This document shows positions 55,988 through 63,996 of a DNA stretch of 64,000 nt, in pieces. A model generated the notes under the pieces. The model made no database searches. It was given only the letters and a program-made list of their open reading frames with translations, and had not been told where the DNA came from. This DNA comes from Nannocystis sp. (GTDB lineage: Bacteria > Myxococcota_A > Polyangia > Nannocystales > Nannocystaceae): contig NZ_JADJNN010000002.1 in NCBI RefSeq assembly GCF_016714285.1, forward strand, positions 457,001 through 521,000, given 5' to 3'. How positions within the stretch are numbered: the stretch's first letter is position 1; each line of letters opens with the position of its first letter. The position numbers and the translations under genes were made by a program.

Positions 55988-56776
55988 TCACTTGAAGCTG
56001 ATGTTGAAGACCTGCACGCTGCAGGTGCGGGTCGGCTTGCCGGCGACGAGGAAGGGCTTGAAGCGCCAGGTCTTGATCGTGTCGCGGCAGATCTCGTCGA
56101 TCTTGGGGTCGTTGGGGAATTTCTTGACGGTGCGCACGTCGACCGTGCGGCCCTGGGGGTCGACACAGAAGGCGGTCTCGTTCGCGCCGGGGCGGTGGTC
56201 GAAGGTGGCGGCCCTGGTGGCCGCGAGCTTGTTCTGGTCGGGGTGTGGGGCGTAGATCGCCTGGGCGCGCACGGTCGCGATCGGGACCGGGGTGCGGGTC
56301 TCCGCTGGCGGCTTGTCGCTGCGCTGGGCGATGCCGGTGCCGGGCGGCGGGAGGCCGGGGATGCCGCCCTTGATGCCCGGGACGCCCGGAGGACCGCCGA
56401 AGGGGATCGTTCCCGTGCTGTTCGGCAGGCCGTTGCCGACGATCCGACTGGGCCGGGCCTTGGGTGTGGGCAGCTCCTCGGCGAAGGTCTCGGGCGGGAT
56501 CAGGGGATCCTCGTCGGGCTCCGGCTTGACCTCCTCCTCGGGCTTCACCGCGGGCGCCGCGGGTGGTGCGGGTGGCGGCGGGAACGACTCGATCGCCATC
56601 TGGACCATGACGTAGTTGGTGGTCGGCGGGGCGACCTGGGCGATCATCATCTTGTCCATCAGCCACATGAAGCCGACGAGCCCCGCAGTGGCGAAGCCGG
56701 CGACGTTGACGGCGAGGGCGATGCGGACGCGACGCTTGCTGTCCGGGGCCTGGTGCTGCAAGTAGTGCTCGAACAT
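55988..56776 (-). CDS. TonB-like energy transducer
   Basis: 262 residues from ATG 56776, with a strong GGAGGAAG ribosome site. Single transmembrane segment at about 20-42 (ALAVNVAGFATAGLVGFMW), Pro/Glu/Lys-rich periplasmic spacer (FPPPPAPPAAPAVKPEEEVK), Gly/Pro segment, then a C-terminal TonB-type domain (VRTVKKFPNDPKIDEICR, TWRFKPFLVAGKP). It couples the proton-motive force to outer-membrane transporters, or is a related AgmX/GltG-type protein. No ExbB/ExbD nearby. Confidence 0.85.
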   Translation of the reverse strand: MFEHYLQHQAPDSKRRVRIALAVNVAGFATAGLVGFMWLMDKMMIAQVAPPTTNYVMVQMAIESFPPPPAPPAAPAVKPEEEVKPEPDEDPLIPPETFAEELPTPKARPSRIVGNGLPNSTGTIPFGGPPGVPGIKGGIPGLPPPGTGIAQRSDKPPAETRTPVPIATVRAQAIYAPHPDQNKLAATRAATFDHRPGANETAFCVDPQGRTVDVRTVKKFPNDPKIDEICRDTIKTWRFKPFLVAGKPTRTCSVQVFNISFK

Positions 56777-56788
56777 GAACTTCCTCCG

Positions 56789-56810
56789 GTTTGTCTGGTG
56801 AATGACAAAC
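56789..56810 (-). promoter_or_regulatory. Leader hairpin next to the TonB ribosome site
   Basis: GTTTGTC and GACAAAC form a 7-bp stem with an 8-base loop, ending about 2 bases before the GGAGG site on the minus strand. It could be an operator or a translation-controlling hairpin. Confidence 0.45.
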
Positions 56811-56849
56811 GGAACGGTAGGAAGTTTCGTTTTGAGATGGGTAGATTTT

Positions 56850-57611
56850 TCACGAATGTCGGATCGCGGAGGGGTCCTGGGCTCCGCGGATGAGGGCGGT
56901 GCAGGCATCTGTGAGGAGCTCGCGCCAGGCCAGGCCGGGGTCGCTGATGATGCGGATGAGCAGGCCCTGGGCGAGCGACCAGGCGAGGTCGGGGAGGCGG
57001 CGCGGGTCGGCGTCGGGTCGCAGGAGGCCGGCCTTGTGGTCGCGTTGCAGGCGCGCGGCGAGGCTGGTGTGGACGACGGCGCTGAGGAGGTGGACCTCGG
57101 CGAGCAGGCGCGGGTCGCCGATCACGGGGGCCCAGAGGTAGAGGATGCGAAAGCCGTCGCGGTCGGCGAGGTGGTGCTCGACGCGGGCGCGCAGGAGGGC
57201 GGCGAGGCCGGCGAGGCCGGTGTCGGCGCGGACGACCACGCGGCTCAGGACCTCGACCTCGCGGGCGAGGATCGGGAGCGCGAGGGCGGCGACCAGCTCC
57301 TCGCGCGAACGAAAGTAGTAGTAGAGGGCGGCCTTGCTGGTGGCGGCGGCGACGGCGAGGCGCTCCATGGTGAAGGCGACCGGGCCGTGGGCGAGCAGGA
57401 CCTCGCGGGCGCAGGCGAGCAGGACCTGGCGGCGGTTGTCCTGGCGCTTGCTCTTGCGGGCGATCCGCCTGGCCTTTGGGTCAGGCTCGGGCTCGCTGAC
57501 CGAAAGGACAGGTGGCGCGCGGGTGCTCGCGTCGGCGCGGCGCCGGGCCCGGGGGCGCTGCTGCAGCCCGGCCGCGAGTGGGCTGAGCGAATGGACCGAG
57601 CTGCGGGGCAT
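56850..57611 (-). CDS. TetR/AcrR family transcriptional regulator
   Basis: 253 residues from ATG 57611. A basic tail of about 55 residues precedes a TetR helix-turn-helix (REVLLAHGPVAFTMERLAVA, then AATSKAALYYYFRSREELV), which spans about residues 65-115. The C-terminal ligand-binding half is helical with no recognised specificity. Its ATG overlaps the stop of a short upstream frame (TGATG), so translation is probably coupled. A palindromic element in the basic tail encodes PPVLSVSEP. Confidence 0.9.
   Translation of the reverse strand: MPRSSVHSLSPLAAGLQQRPRARRRADASTRAPPVLSVSEPEPDPKARRIARKSKRQDNRRQVLLACAREVLLAHGPVAFTMERLAVAAATSKAALYYYFRSREELVAALALPILAREVEVLSRVVVRADTGLAGLAALLRARVEHHLADRDGFRILYLWAPVIGDPRLLAEVHLLSAVVHTSLAARLQRDHKAGLLRPDADPRRLPDLAWSLAQGLLIRIISDPGLAWRELLTDACTALIRGAQDPSAIRHS
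57496..57511. repeat. Palindromic element copy inside the TetR gene
   Basis: CTGACC-GAAA-GGACAG, one mismatch, in the N-terminal tail before the HTH. Confidence 0.65.
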
Positions 57612-57793
57612 CAGGCGACCGCCTCGAGCTTGGGGATCTCCGCGTGGAGTTCGGGCGTGAGGGTGACCGGCGAGTGGACGAAGAGGCCGCCGCGGCCGAG
57701 GCGGATCACGGTCATGCGGGCGCCGAACTCGGCGCCCATGATCTTGAGCCGGTGGTCGGCGATCCACAGAGCAGGCGCGAGCTGCTGAAGCAT
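57611..57793 (-). CDS. Short DUF4336-like fragment coupled to the TetR gene
   Basis: 60 residues from ATG 57793 (MLQQLAPALWIADHRLKIMG, then RMTVIRLGRGGLFVHSP). This matches the first quarter of DUF4336 proteins, which normally run about 200-250 residues, but it stops at KLEAVA. The stop overlaps the TetR ATG (TGATG). Either a deletion remnant fused next to a regulator, or a small functional upstream frame. Confidence 0.5.
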   Translation of the reverse strand: MLQQLAPALWIADHRLKIMGAEFGARMTVIRLGRGGLFVHSPVTLTPELHAEIPKLEAVA

Positions 57794-57860
57794 GGCGAAA
57801 ACGCTGACCCGGGGTCGAAAAATTTGCAAGCTGGGGCCGCGAGCGTGGCAGGATCAAAGG

Positions 57861-59369
57861 ATGGCAGCCCGCATCGTGCTCCTCCGTGGCGACATCACGA
57901 TCCGCGACGTCGACGCGATCGTCAACGCGGCGAACAGCAGCCTGCTGGGCGGCGGCGGGGTCGACGGGGCGATCCATCGCGCGGCGGGGCCGGGGCTGCT
58001 GGCGGAGTGTCGGCCGCTGCGAGGCTGTCCGACGGGACAGGCGAAGATCACGGGGGGACACGGCCTGCGGGCGCGGCACGTGATCCACACGGTCGGGCCG
58101 GTGTGGCGAGGCGGCGGGCAAGGCGAGCCGGGGCTGCTGGCGAGCTGCTACCGCAACAGCCTGCGGCTGGCGGCGCAGCAGGGGCTGCGGTCGATCGCGT
58201 TCCCGGCGATCTCGTGCGGGGTGTACGGGTACCCGATCGATCGGGCGTGCGCGACGGCGCTGGCGGAGATCCGGGCGCACGTGGCCGAGGGGTCGTGCGT
58301 CGAGTGTGTCGAGCTGGTGTGCTTCGGCGAGGATGTGTTCGCTAGCTACGCGGCGCTGCTCGGCGGGACCAGTGCGGTGATCACCGCGGAGACGGGCGAG
58401 GGGGCGCGGCGGGAGCCGCTGGGGCTGCGCGAGCAGATCGTCGGGTGCGTGCTCGGGCTGGTGGTCGGGGACGCGGTCGGGGTGCCGGTGGAGTTCAAGT
58501 CGCGGGCGCAGCTCGACGCGGCGCCGGTGACCGACATGACGGGCTTCGGGACCTACAACCAGCCGGCGGGGACGTGGTCGGACGACAGCTCGCTGGCGCT
58601 GTCGACCGCGGAGAGCCTGCTCGGCGGCTACGACCCGGGCGACATGATGCGGCGCTTCCACGCGTGGTTGACGACCGGGGCGATGACGCCGCACGGGGAG
58701 GTGTTCGACGTGGGGATCGCGACGCGGGCGGCGATCGCCCGCTATGCGCGGGGCGAGCCGATGGAGGCGTGGGGCGGTCGCAGCGAGCGAGACAACGGCA
58801 ACGGCTCGCTGATGCGGATCGCGCCGCTGGCGTGCGCGGTGCATCGACTCGACGTGGCGACGATCGTCGCGCGCAGCGTCGAGGTGAGCGCGCTGACCCA
58901 CGCCCACCCGCGCTCGACGCTGTGCTGCGCGTACTTCTCGCTGCTGCTGCGCGGGCTGCTGGGTGGGCAAGATCTACCGGGGGCGATGCGGGCGGCGGCG
59001 GCGGACCTGCGGCCCTTCGTGCCGGCGGCGGAGGCGACGGCGCTGGGCCGCGTGCTCGATGGCTCGGTGCTGGCGGCGTCGCGTGAGGAGATCCAGGGCA
59101 GCGGCTATGTGCTGCACTGCCTCGAGGCGAGCCTGTGGGCGGCGGCCCGCGCGGGCAGCTACCGCGAGGCGGTGCTGCTGGCGGTGAACCTCGGCGATGA
59201 CACGGACACGACGGCGGCGGTGACGGGGGCGATCTGCGGGGCGATGGCCGGGACGCGGGCGATCCCCGCGGCGTGGCTGGCAGGGCTGGTGCGCGGCGAG
59301 ATGGTGCGCGGGCTGGCGGAGCGGCTGGCGGAGCGGGTGCTCGAGGAGAGCCTCACGCGGCATGGGTGA
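57861..59369 (+). CDS. Macrodomain fused to ADP-ribosylglycohydrolase
   Basis: 502 residues from ATG 57861. Residues 1-175 form a macrodomain of the O-acetyl-ADP-ribose deacetylase type (NAANSSLLGGGGVDGAIH, FPAISCGVYGYP). Residues about 190-500 form a DraG/ARH-type hydrolase (LGLVVGDAVGVPVEFKS, TWSDDSSLALSTAESL, RDNGNGSLMRIAPL, LGDDTDTTAAVTGAICGAMA). Both modules remove or hydrolyse ADP-ribose adducts, so the protein probably reverses ADP-ribosylation of protein or nucleic acid; no transferase is nearby. A palindromic element in the macrodomain encodes GCPTGQAK. Confidence 0.92.
   Translation: MAARIVLLRGDITIRDVDAIVNAANSSLLGGGGVDGAIHRAAGPGLLAECRPLRGCPTGQAKITGGHGLRARHVIHTVGPVWRGGGQGEPGLLASCYRNSLRLAAQQGLRSIAFPAISCGVYGYPIDRACATALAEIRAHVAEGSCVECVELVCFGEDVFASYAALLGGTSAVITAETGEGARREPLGLREQIVGCVLGLVVGDAVGVPVEFKSRAQLDAAPVTDMTGFGTYNQPAGTWSDDSSLALSTAESLLGGYDPGDMMRRFHAWLTTGAMTPHGEVFDVGIATRAAIARYARGEPMEAWGGRSERDNGNGSLMRIAPLACAVHRLDVATIVARSVEVSALTHAHPRSTLCCAYFSLLLRGLLGGQDLPGAMRAAAADLRPFVPAAEATALGRVLDGSVLAASREEIQGSGYVLHCLEASLWAAARAGSYREAVLLAVNLGDDTDTTAAVTGAICGAMAGTRAIPAAWLAGLVRGEMVRGLAERLAERVLEESLTRHG
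58025..58040. repeat. Palindromic element copy inside the macrodomain
   Basis: CTGTCC-GACG-GGACAG, perfect arms, read as CPTGQ. Confidence 0.75.
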
Positions 59370-59381
59370 GGCGCCTGGGAC

Positions 59382-59398
59382 ATGTCCTGAGGGACAGG
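59382..59398. repeat. Palindromic element copy between convergent genes
   Basis: ATGTCC-TGA-GGGACAGGT; occupies over half of the 29-base gap and may serve as a terminator hairpin. Confidence 0.7.
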
Positions 59399-59974
59399 TC
59401 AGTTGACGACGCCGAAGGGCCGGGACATGTCCTTGGAGACAGGCGCTTCGGGGAAGGCGCGGGTGCACTGGTCGAGGAGCCAGGGGAACTCGGCGTCGTG
59501 GTCGGCGAGGCGGAGCTGCACGCAGGTCGCGGCGCGGACGCTGGTGGTCTGCTCGCAGTGGCCGAGGTCGGCGGCGCGGGTGGTCTGGAGGTCGGCGAGG
59601 AGCTGGGCGCGGGCGGCGGGGTCGGGCTCGATGTCGCTGTAGAAGGCGACGACGGCGTCGAGCATGGCCGCGCAGGCGGCCCGGCGATCGCCGGGGAGGG
59701 GCTCGGGGAGGCGGGGCGTGATCTGCTGGCGGAGGGCCTCGGCCTCGCCGTTGTAGTCAGGCTGCATGCCCGCGCCGCGGGCGTCGTTGTTGGCGGTGCG
59801 GGTGGCCACGGGGGCCGGCGTGGCGGGCTGTGAGGGCGGGGCGTTGCTCTCGGGCGGGGTGGCGCAGGCGGATGCGAGGGCGAGGAAGATGAAGGCGCGG
59901 ACGCGCGGTGGCGCGGGCAGGGAGGGGCCGATGAGGTGCAGCGGTGGCGAGACGTGGAGAGGCGTGCGGTGCAT
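59399..59974 (-). CDS. Lipoprotein of unknown function
   Basis: 191 residues from ATG 59974; upstream ATGs at 60016 and 60037 are possible. Lipobox ASAC at about residue 37, Pro/Ala linker, then a helical domain with QITPRLPEPLPGDRRAACAA and several Cys (GHCEQTTSVRAATC, LLDQCTRAFPE). No family recognised. The C-terminal residues SKDMSRP are encoded by a palindromic element. Confidence 0.68.
   Translation of the reverse strand: MHRTPLHVSPPLHLIGPSLPAPPRVRAFIFLALASACATPPESNAPPSQPATPAPVATRTANNDARGAGMQPDYNGEAEALRQQITPRLPEPLPGDRRAACAAMLDAVVAFYSDIEPDPAARAQLLADLQTTRAADLGHCEQTTSVRAATCVQLRLADHDAEFPWLLDQCTRAFPEAPVSKDMSRPFGVVN
59427..59442. repeat. Palindromic element copy inside a lipoprotein 3' end
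   Basis: ATGTCC-TTGG-AGACAG, read on the minus strand as SKDMSR; 45 bp from the copy at 59382. Confidence 0.6.
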
Positions 59975-60022
59975 CGCGGTGCGGCGGAGTTGCGGGGTGG
60001 CCTTGGCGGCGCGCATCGGGGC

Positions 60023-60028
60023 TACGAT
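60023..60028 (+). promoter_or_regulatory. TACGAT -10-like box, leaderless type
   Basis: TACGAT, 7 bases before the ATG at 60036. Confidence 0.45.
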
Positions 60029-60035
60029 AGCGCAC

Positions 60036-61931
60036 ATGATGCCTCGGACGCGATCGACGGGGAGCGGGGGATGGTGCGTGGGTCTGGTCCTGCTGGCAGG
60101 GGCGGCGGGAGTCGCGAGGCCCGTCGTGGCGGCGCCGACCGAGCCGGGCAGCTTGACCAACAAGATGCAGGGCGCGGGGGAGTGCGTGAAGTGTCACGCG
60201 TTCACCAATCCACCGGAGCTGGCGGGGCAGCCGTACATCACGCCGGCGGCGTGGCAGGCGTCGATGATGGGCAACGCGGCGCGCGACCCGGTGTTCTGGG
60301 CGGGCGTGGCGATCGCCCACCAGGACGACCCGGCGGGGACCGCCGACTGTGTGCGCTGCCACGTGCCGCGGGCCTTCCTCTCGGGTCGGCAGGACGTGAT
60401 AGCGATCGACGAGCTGGTGGCGGACGACCTGACGGGGGTCGACTGCGAGCTGTGTCATCGCCTGCTCAAGGACGACGGGACGCCGGCTGGCAACGCGCTG
60501 TATCAGGTCGACGACGTGCTCGGGCTCGACGGGGACGTGCCCAAGCGCGGGCCGTGGGAGTACGAGGGCGAGCCGCCGAAGCATGGCTACTTGCAGGACA
60601 GCTACCTCGGCGAGTCGCGGGCCTGCGGGACCTGCCACGACGTGACGACCGGGCAGATGCGGGTCGACGCGGAGGGCCAGCCGCTGGGGGTGCTGTTCAA
60701 CGAACAGCGCACCTACAGCGAGTGGAAGAACAGCGCGTACGCAGTGGTGGGGCCGGACTTCAAGAGCTGTCAGGACTGTCACATGCCGGCGATGGAGAAC
60801 GTCGCGGGCTGCGCCGAGTTCAAGACGCAGGGGCTGGTGCACGCGACGGGGGGGCGGCGGCACGATCTGGCGGGGGCGAACCGGCGGATGGTGGAGATCT
60901 TGAAGGGGGTGTACGGCGACGCGGGGGCGGGCGATCTGGACGATGTGTTCTTCGATCTCGCGGCCGAGAACATCGACCGCACGCTGGCGGCCGCGGCGAC
61001 GCTCGAGGTGACGGGGCCGGCGGCGGTCGACCTGGCGCAGGGGATCTCTGGATGGGCCGTGAGGGTGACGAACAACACCGGGCACAAGCTGCCGAGCGGC
61101 TACTCGGAGGGCCGGGTGATGTGGCTCGAGGTGACGGGGGTGTACGCCGACGCGGTGGTGTACAGCTCGGGGCGGTGGCTCGACGGGATGGGGCTCGAGG
61201 GCGACGCGCAGCAGCGGACGTACATCGGCGACGCGGTCGAGCTGGCGAGTCAGACGCGGTTTCATCTGCTGCGCAACGACGCGTGGCTGGTCGACACGCG
61301 GATCCCCCCGAAGGGGTTGAAGCAGGATCTCGAGACAGATCCAGTCGGTGAGCGCTATGCGATCTTGCCGGACAAGACCTGGGCGAATTATGACGACGTG
61401 AGCTACGACTTCGCGGCGGCGGAGGTGGTCGACGCGACGCCGGACGATGTGGGCGACGACATGATGACGCTGTCGGTGCGCCTGCTCTACGTGATCAACA
61501 CGCCGGAGTATCTGCAGTTCCTGGTCGATGAGAACCAGAGCAACATGGCCGGGATGACGGCGTTCGAGCTGTACGAGGGGCTCGGGTCGGTGGTGCCGCT
61601 CGAGCTGGCGAGCTGGTCGCAGACGGTGCCGCTGACGGGGCTGGTGCCGGCGGCGAGCGGGTCGACGGGCGATGAGAGCGGGCCCGGGACGAGCGGGGTG
61701 ACGACGACGGGGGAGGTGCCGACGACGGGTGGGGGCGGGAGCACGGGCGGGGCCGCGTCGACGTCCAGCGGGGAGAGCACGGGCGGGGAGGCGGGCGAGG
61801 GTGGTTGTGGTTGTCGCGGTGGGAGCGGGGCTGCGGGGCTGCTGTGGGGGCCGCTGTTGTTGCTCGGTCGTCGGTCGCGGCGCGGGGCGCAGGCGCGTGG
61901 CTGCTCGGTCGGCGTCAGGGTGCGAGGGTGA
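60036..61931 (+). CDS. Secreted multihaem cytochrome c with MYXO-CTERM tail
   Basis: 631 residues from ATG 60036. Signal peptide (GLVLLAGAAGVARPVVAA). Five CxxCH haem sites: CVKCH, CVRCH, CELCH, CGTCH and CQDCH, all in the first third, as in NapC/NrfH-like or cytochrome c554-type proteins. A beta-rich middle (WAVRVTNNTGHKLPSGYSEG) follows, then a Gly/Ser/Thr linker and the sorting region GCGCRGGSGAAGLLWGPLLL plus RRSRR. Fifteen more residues follow the Arg cluster and overlap the convergent ybaK end, which is unusual. Likely an extracellular electron-transfer protein. Confidence 0.9.
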   Translation: MMPRTRSTGSGGWCVGLVLLAGAAGVARPVVAAPTEPGSLTNKMQGAGECVKCHAFTNPPELAGQPYITPAAWQASMMGNAARDPVFWAGVAIAHQDDPAGTADCVRCHVPRAFLSGRQDVIAIDELVADDLTGVDCELCHRLLKDDGTPAGNALYQVDDVLGLDGDVPKRGPWEYEGEPPKHGYLQDSYLGESRACGTCHDVTTGQMRVDAEGQPLGVLFNEQRTYSEWKNSAYAVVGPDFKSCQDCHMPAMENVAGCAEFKTQGLVHATGGRRHDLAGANRRMVEILKGVYGDAGAGDLDDVFFDLAAENIDRTLAAAATLEVTGPAAVDLAQGISGWAVRVTNNTGHKLPSGYSEGRVMWLEVTGVYADAVVYSSGRWLDGMGLEGDAQQRTYIGDAVELASQTRFHLLRNDAWLVDTRIPPKGLKQDLETDPVGERYAILPDKTWANYDDVSYDFAAAEVVDATPDDVGDDMMTLSVRLLYVINTPEYLQFLVDENQSNMAGMTAFELYEGLGSVVPLELASWSQTVPLTGLVPAASGSTGDESGPGTSGVTTTGEVPTTGGGGSTGGAASTSSGESTGGEAGEGGCGCRGGSGAAGLLWGPLLLLGRRSRRGAQARGCSVGVRVRG

Positions 61932-62388
61932 GGGGGACCAGGCGGGCGCGGGTGGCCCGGGCGTAGTCGTCGGGGTGGAGGACGATCTGCAGGCCGCGGG
62001 CGCCGGCCGAGACGGAGATGTGGTCGAAGAGCTGGGCGCTCTCGTCGAGGAGCACCGGGTAGTCCTTCTTGCAGGCGAGGGCCGTGACGCCGCCGCGGAT
62101 GTAGCCGGTGAGCGGGAGGACCTCGCGCAGGGCGACGAGCTCGCAGCGGCGGTCGCCGGTGGCGCGGGCGAGGGCCTTGAGGTCGAGCTGGAGGTCGCCG
62201 GGGACGATGGCGAGGCAGATGCCGTGGCGATCGCCGCGGGCGACGAGGGTCTTGAACACTTGCTCGGGGGGGAGGCCGAGCTTGGCGGCGACGCTGACGG
62301 CGGCGAGGTCGTCGGGGTCGACCTCGTAGCTGCGCAGCTCGTAGGTGACCCCGAGGTTGTCGAGGATGCGGGCGGCGTTGGTCTTCAC
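61915..62388 (-). CDS. ybaK: Cys-tRNA(Pro)/aminoacyl-tRNA deacylase YbaK
   Basis: 157 residues from GTG 62388. Family features: AARILDNLGVTYELRSYEVD, VFKTLVARGD, AIVPGDLQLDLKALARATG, GGVTALACKKDYPVLLDES and GARGLQIVLHPDD. It hydrolyses misacylated Cys-tRNA(Pro). It overlaps the cytochrome gene's end by 17 bases on the opposite strand. The sequence around its start codon is repeated upstream. Confidence 0.95.
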   Translation of the reverse strand: MKTNAARILDNLGVTYELRSYEVDPDDLAAVSVAAKLGLPPEQVFKTLVARGDRHGICLAIVPGDLQLDLKALARATGDRRCELVALREVLPLTGYIRGGVTALACKKDYPVLLDESAQLFDHISVSAGARGLQIVLHPDDYARATRARLVPLTLAP

Positions 62389-62475
62389 GCTAGGGTGTCG
62401 AGGATGCGGGCGGCGTTGGTCGTCACGCTGGCTGCGCAGCTCGTGGGTGTCGTGCGGCGGCGTTGGTCGTCACGC
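62361..62475. repeat. Three-copy repeat linking the ybaK start and the next gene's 3' end
   Basis: GCGGCGTTGGTCGTCACGC-type sequences end near 62390 (one change), 62428 and 62475, with spacings of about 38 and 47 bp. The first holds the ybaK start; the last holds the stop of the PQQ-type gene. Confidence 0.75.
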
Positions 62476-63996
62476 CCCGGGGACGACGCGGTAGATCTTG
62501 CCGTCCTGGAGGGTGTTCATGCCGTCGACGACGACGGTGTTGATGATGACATCGCCGTAGCCGGTGTAGCCGGAGCCGATGATCGGCTCGCCGCCGGTGT
62601 CGACGACGACGCCCATCTCGGCGACGGCGTTGCCGTCCCACTTGAGGGCGAAGACCTCGGCCGAGCAGTAGTCGGAGTAGAAGTAGACGCCGTCCCAGGC
62701 CGGGACCTCGCACGAGTGGTAGACGAAGGCGCCGGTGATCGAGCAGCGGCCGTTGTCGTTGTGCGAGTACTCGGTGATCGGGGCGGTCATGCCGTCCTTG
62801 TTGACGCCGTTGACCGGGGCCGAGGTGTCGCAGGGGGCGCCCTTGAAGCAGTTGTTGCCCTCCATGATGTTCCAGCCGAAGTCGGCGCCGGCCTTGCCGA
62901 TCGAGACCTCCTCGTAGGTGCCCTGGCCGACGTCGGCGATGTACATGGTGTCGGTGGCGGGGTCGATGCTGAAGCGCCACGGGTTGCGCACGCCGGAGGC
63001 CCAGACCTCGGGGGCGTAGGCGTTGTCGCCGACGTGGGGGTTGTCGGGCGGGACCGTGAAGTCGAAGCCGTCGACCATCGGGCAGCTGCCGCAGGCGGTG
63101 TTGCTGTCGGCCTTGCCGTCGGGCTCGACGTCGATGCGGAGGATCTTGGCGAGCGGGGACTTGGGGTCGCGGCTGGTGCCGAACTGGCCGTTGGAGCCGC
63201 CGCCGTCGCCCATGCCGATCATGAGCATGCCGGTGGAGTCGAACAAGATCATGCCGCCGTTGTGATTGCCGGCGGGTTGACCGACGGAGTACACGAGGCG
63301 GCGAGAGTTCGGGTCGACCTTGTCGGGGTTGTTGGCGTCGAGCTTGTACTCGTCGACGAGGGTGCGGCCGTCGCCGGGCTGCGACTGATAGTTGATGTAG
63401 ACGCGGGGGTCGTCGGGGAAGTCGGGGTGGAAGGCGAAGCCGAGCAGGCCCTGTTCGGAGCCGATATCGGTGTTGTTCTCGCCCTTGACCTTGACGTAGA
63501 GGAAGTCGTCGGCGTCGGGCGGCGCGGTGGTCTCGCCGGGCTCGAGGATCTTGATGTGGCCGCCCTGCTCGACGATGAAGAGGCGGTCCGGCTGCTTGGG
63601 GTGCGGGAGGGTCAGCACCGGGCGGTCGAAGCCGTTGGCGATCAGCTCGAGGGCGATGCTCGGCATGCCGTCCACGGGGGTGTACGGGCAGACCGGGGCG
63701 CCGGTGGTGGTGTCTGTGGTCGGATCCGTGGTGGTGGCCGTCGGGTCGACGGTGGTGGCATCGGTGGTCGGGTCCGAGGTGGGGCCCGAGGTCGGGCCGT
63801 TGCTCGTCGGGGTGTCGGTGGTGGCCGGGTCGGTGGTGGCCGGGTCGGTGGTGGTCGGGCCGGGCTCGGTGGCGCTGCCAGAGCCGCCGGTGGAGGCGCC
63901 GCTCGAGGCCTCGGTGTCGTTCTTGCCGCTGTCACCGCAGGCGGCGAGCAGGGCGGCGGCGGCGAGGGAGCACGCACGCAAGGAGAGGTCACGCAT
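62470..63996 (-). CDS. PQQ-dependent sugar dehydrogenase-like (GSDH) lipoprotein
   Basis: 508 residues. Lipobox LAAC (Cys20), long Thr/Asp/Pro linker to about residue 105. The six-bladed propeller of soluble aldose dehydrogenases has LTLPHPKQPDRLFIVEQGGH, EQGLLGFAFHPDFPDDPRVY, GGMILFDSTGMLMIGMGDGG, GVRNPWRFSIDPATDTMYIA and VYHSCEVPAWDGVYFYSDYC. The family oxidises sugars with PQQ; HN and DGG positions are retained. The coding region ends 4 bases before the window edge at its 5' side. Confidence 0.9.
   Translation of the reverse strand: MRDLSLRACSLAAAALLAACGDSGKNDTEASSGASTGGSGSATEPGPTTTDPATTDPATTDTPTSNGPTSGPTSDPTTDATTVDPTATTTDPTTDTTTGAPVCPYTPVDGMPSIALELIANGFDRPVLTLPHPKQPDRLFIVEQGGHIKILEPGETTAPPDADDFLYVKVKGENNTDIGSEQGLLGFAFHPDFPDDPRVYINYQSQPGDGRTLVDEYKLDANNPDKVDPNSRRLVYSVGQPAGNHNGGMILFDSTGMLMIGMGDGGGSNGQFGTSRDPKSPLAKILRIDVEPDGKADSNTACGSCPMVDGFDFTVPPDNPHVGDNAYAPEVWASGVRNPWRFSIDPATDTMYIADVGQGTYEEVSIGKAGADFGWNIMEGNNCFKGAPCDTSAPVNGVNKDGMTAPITEYSHNDNGRCSITGAFVYHSCEVPAWDGVYFYSDYCSAEVFALKWDGNAVAEMGVVVDTGGEPIIGSGYTGYGDVIINTVVVDGMNTLQDGKIYRVVPGA

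Noticed and set aside
52255..56166. 1303-residue minus-strand open frame
   Set aside because: Arg/His/Asp-rich sequence with no domains, opposite four recognisable genes.
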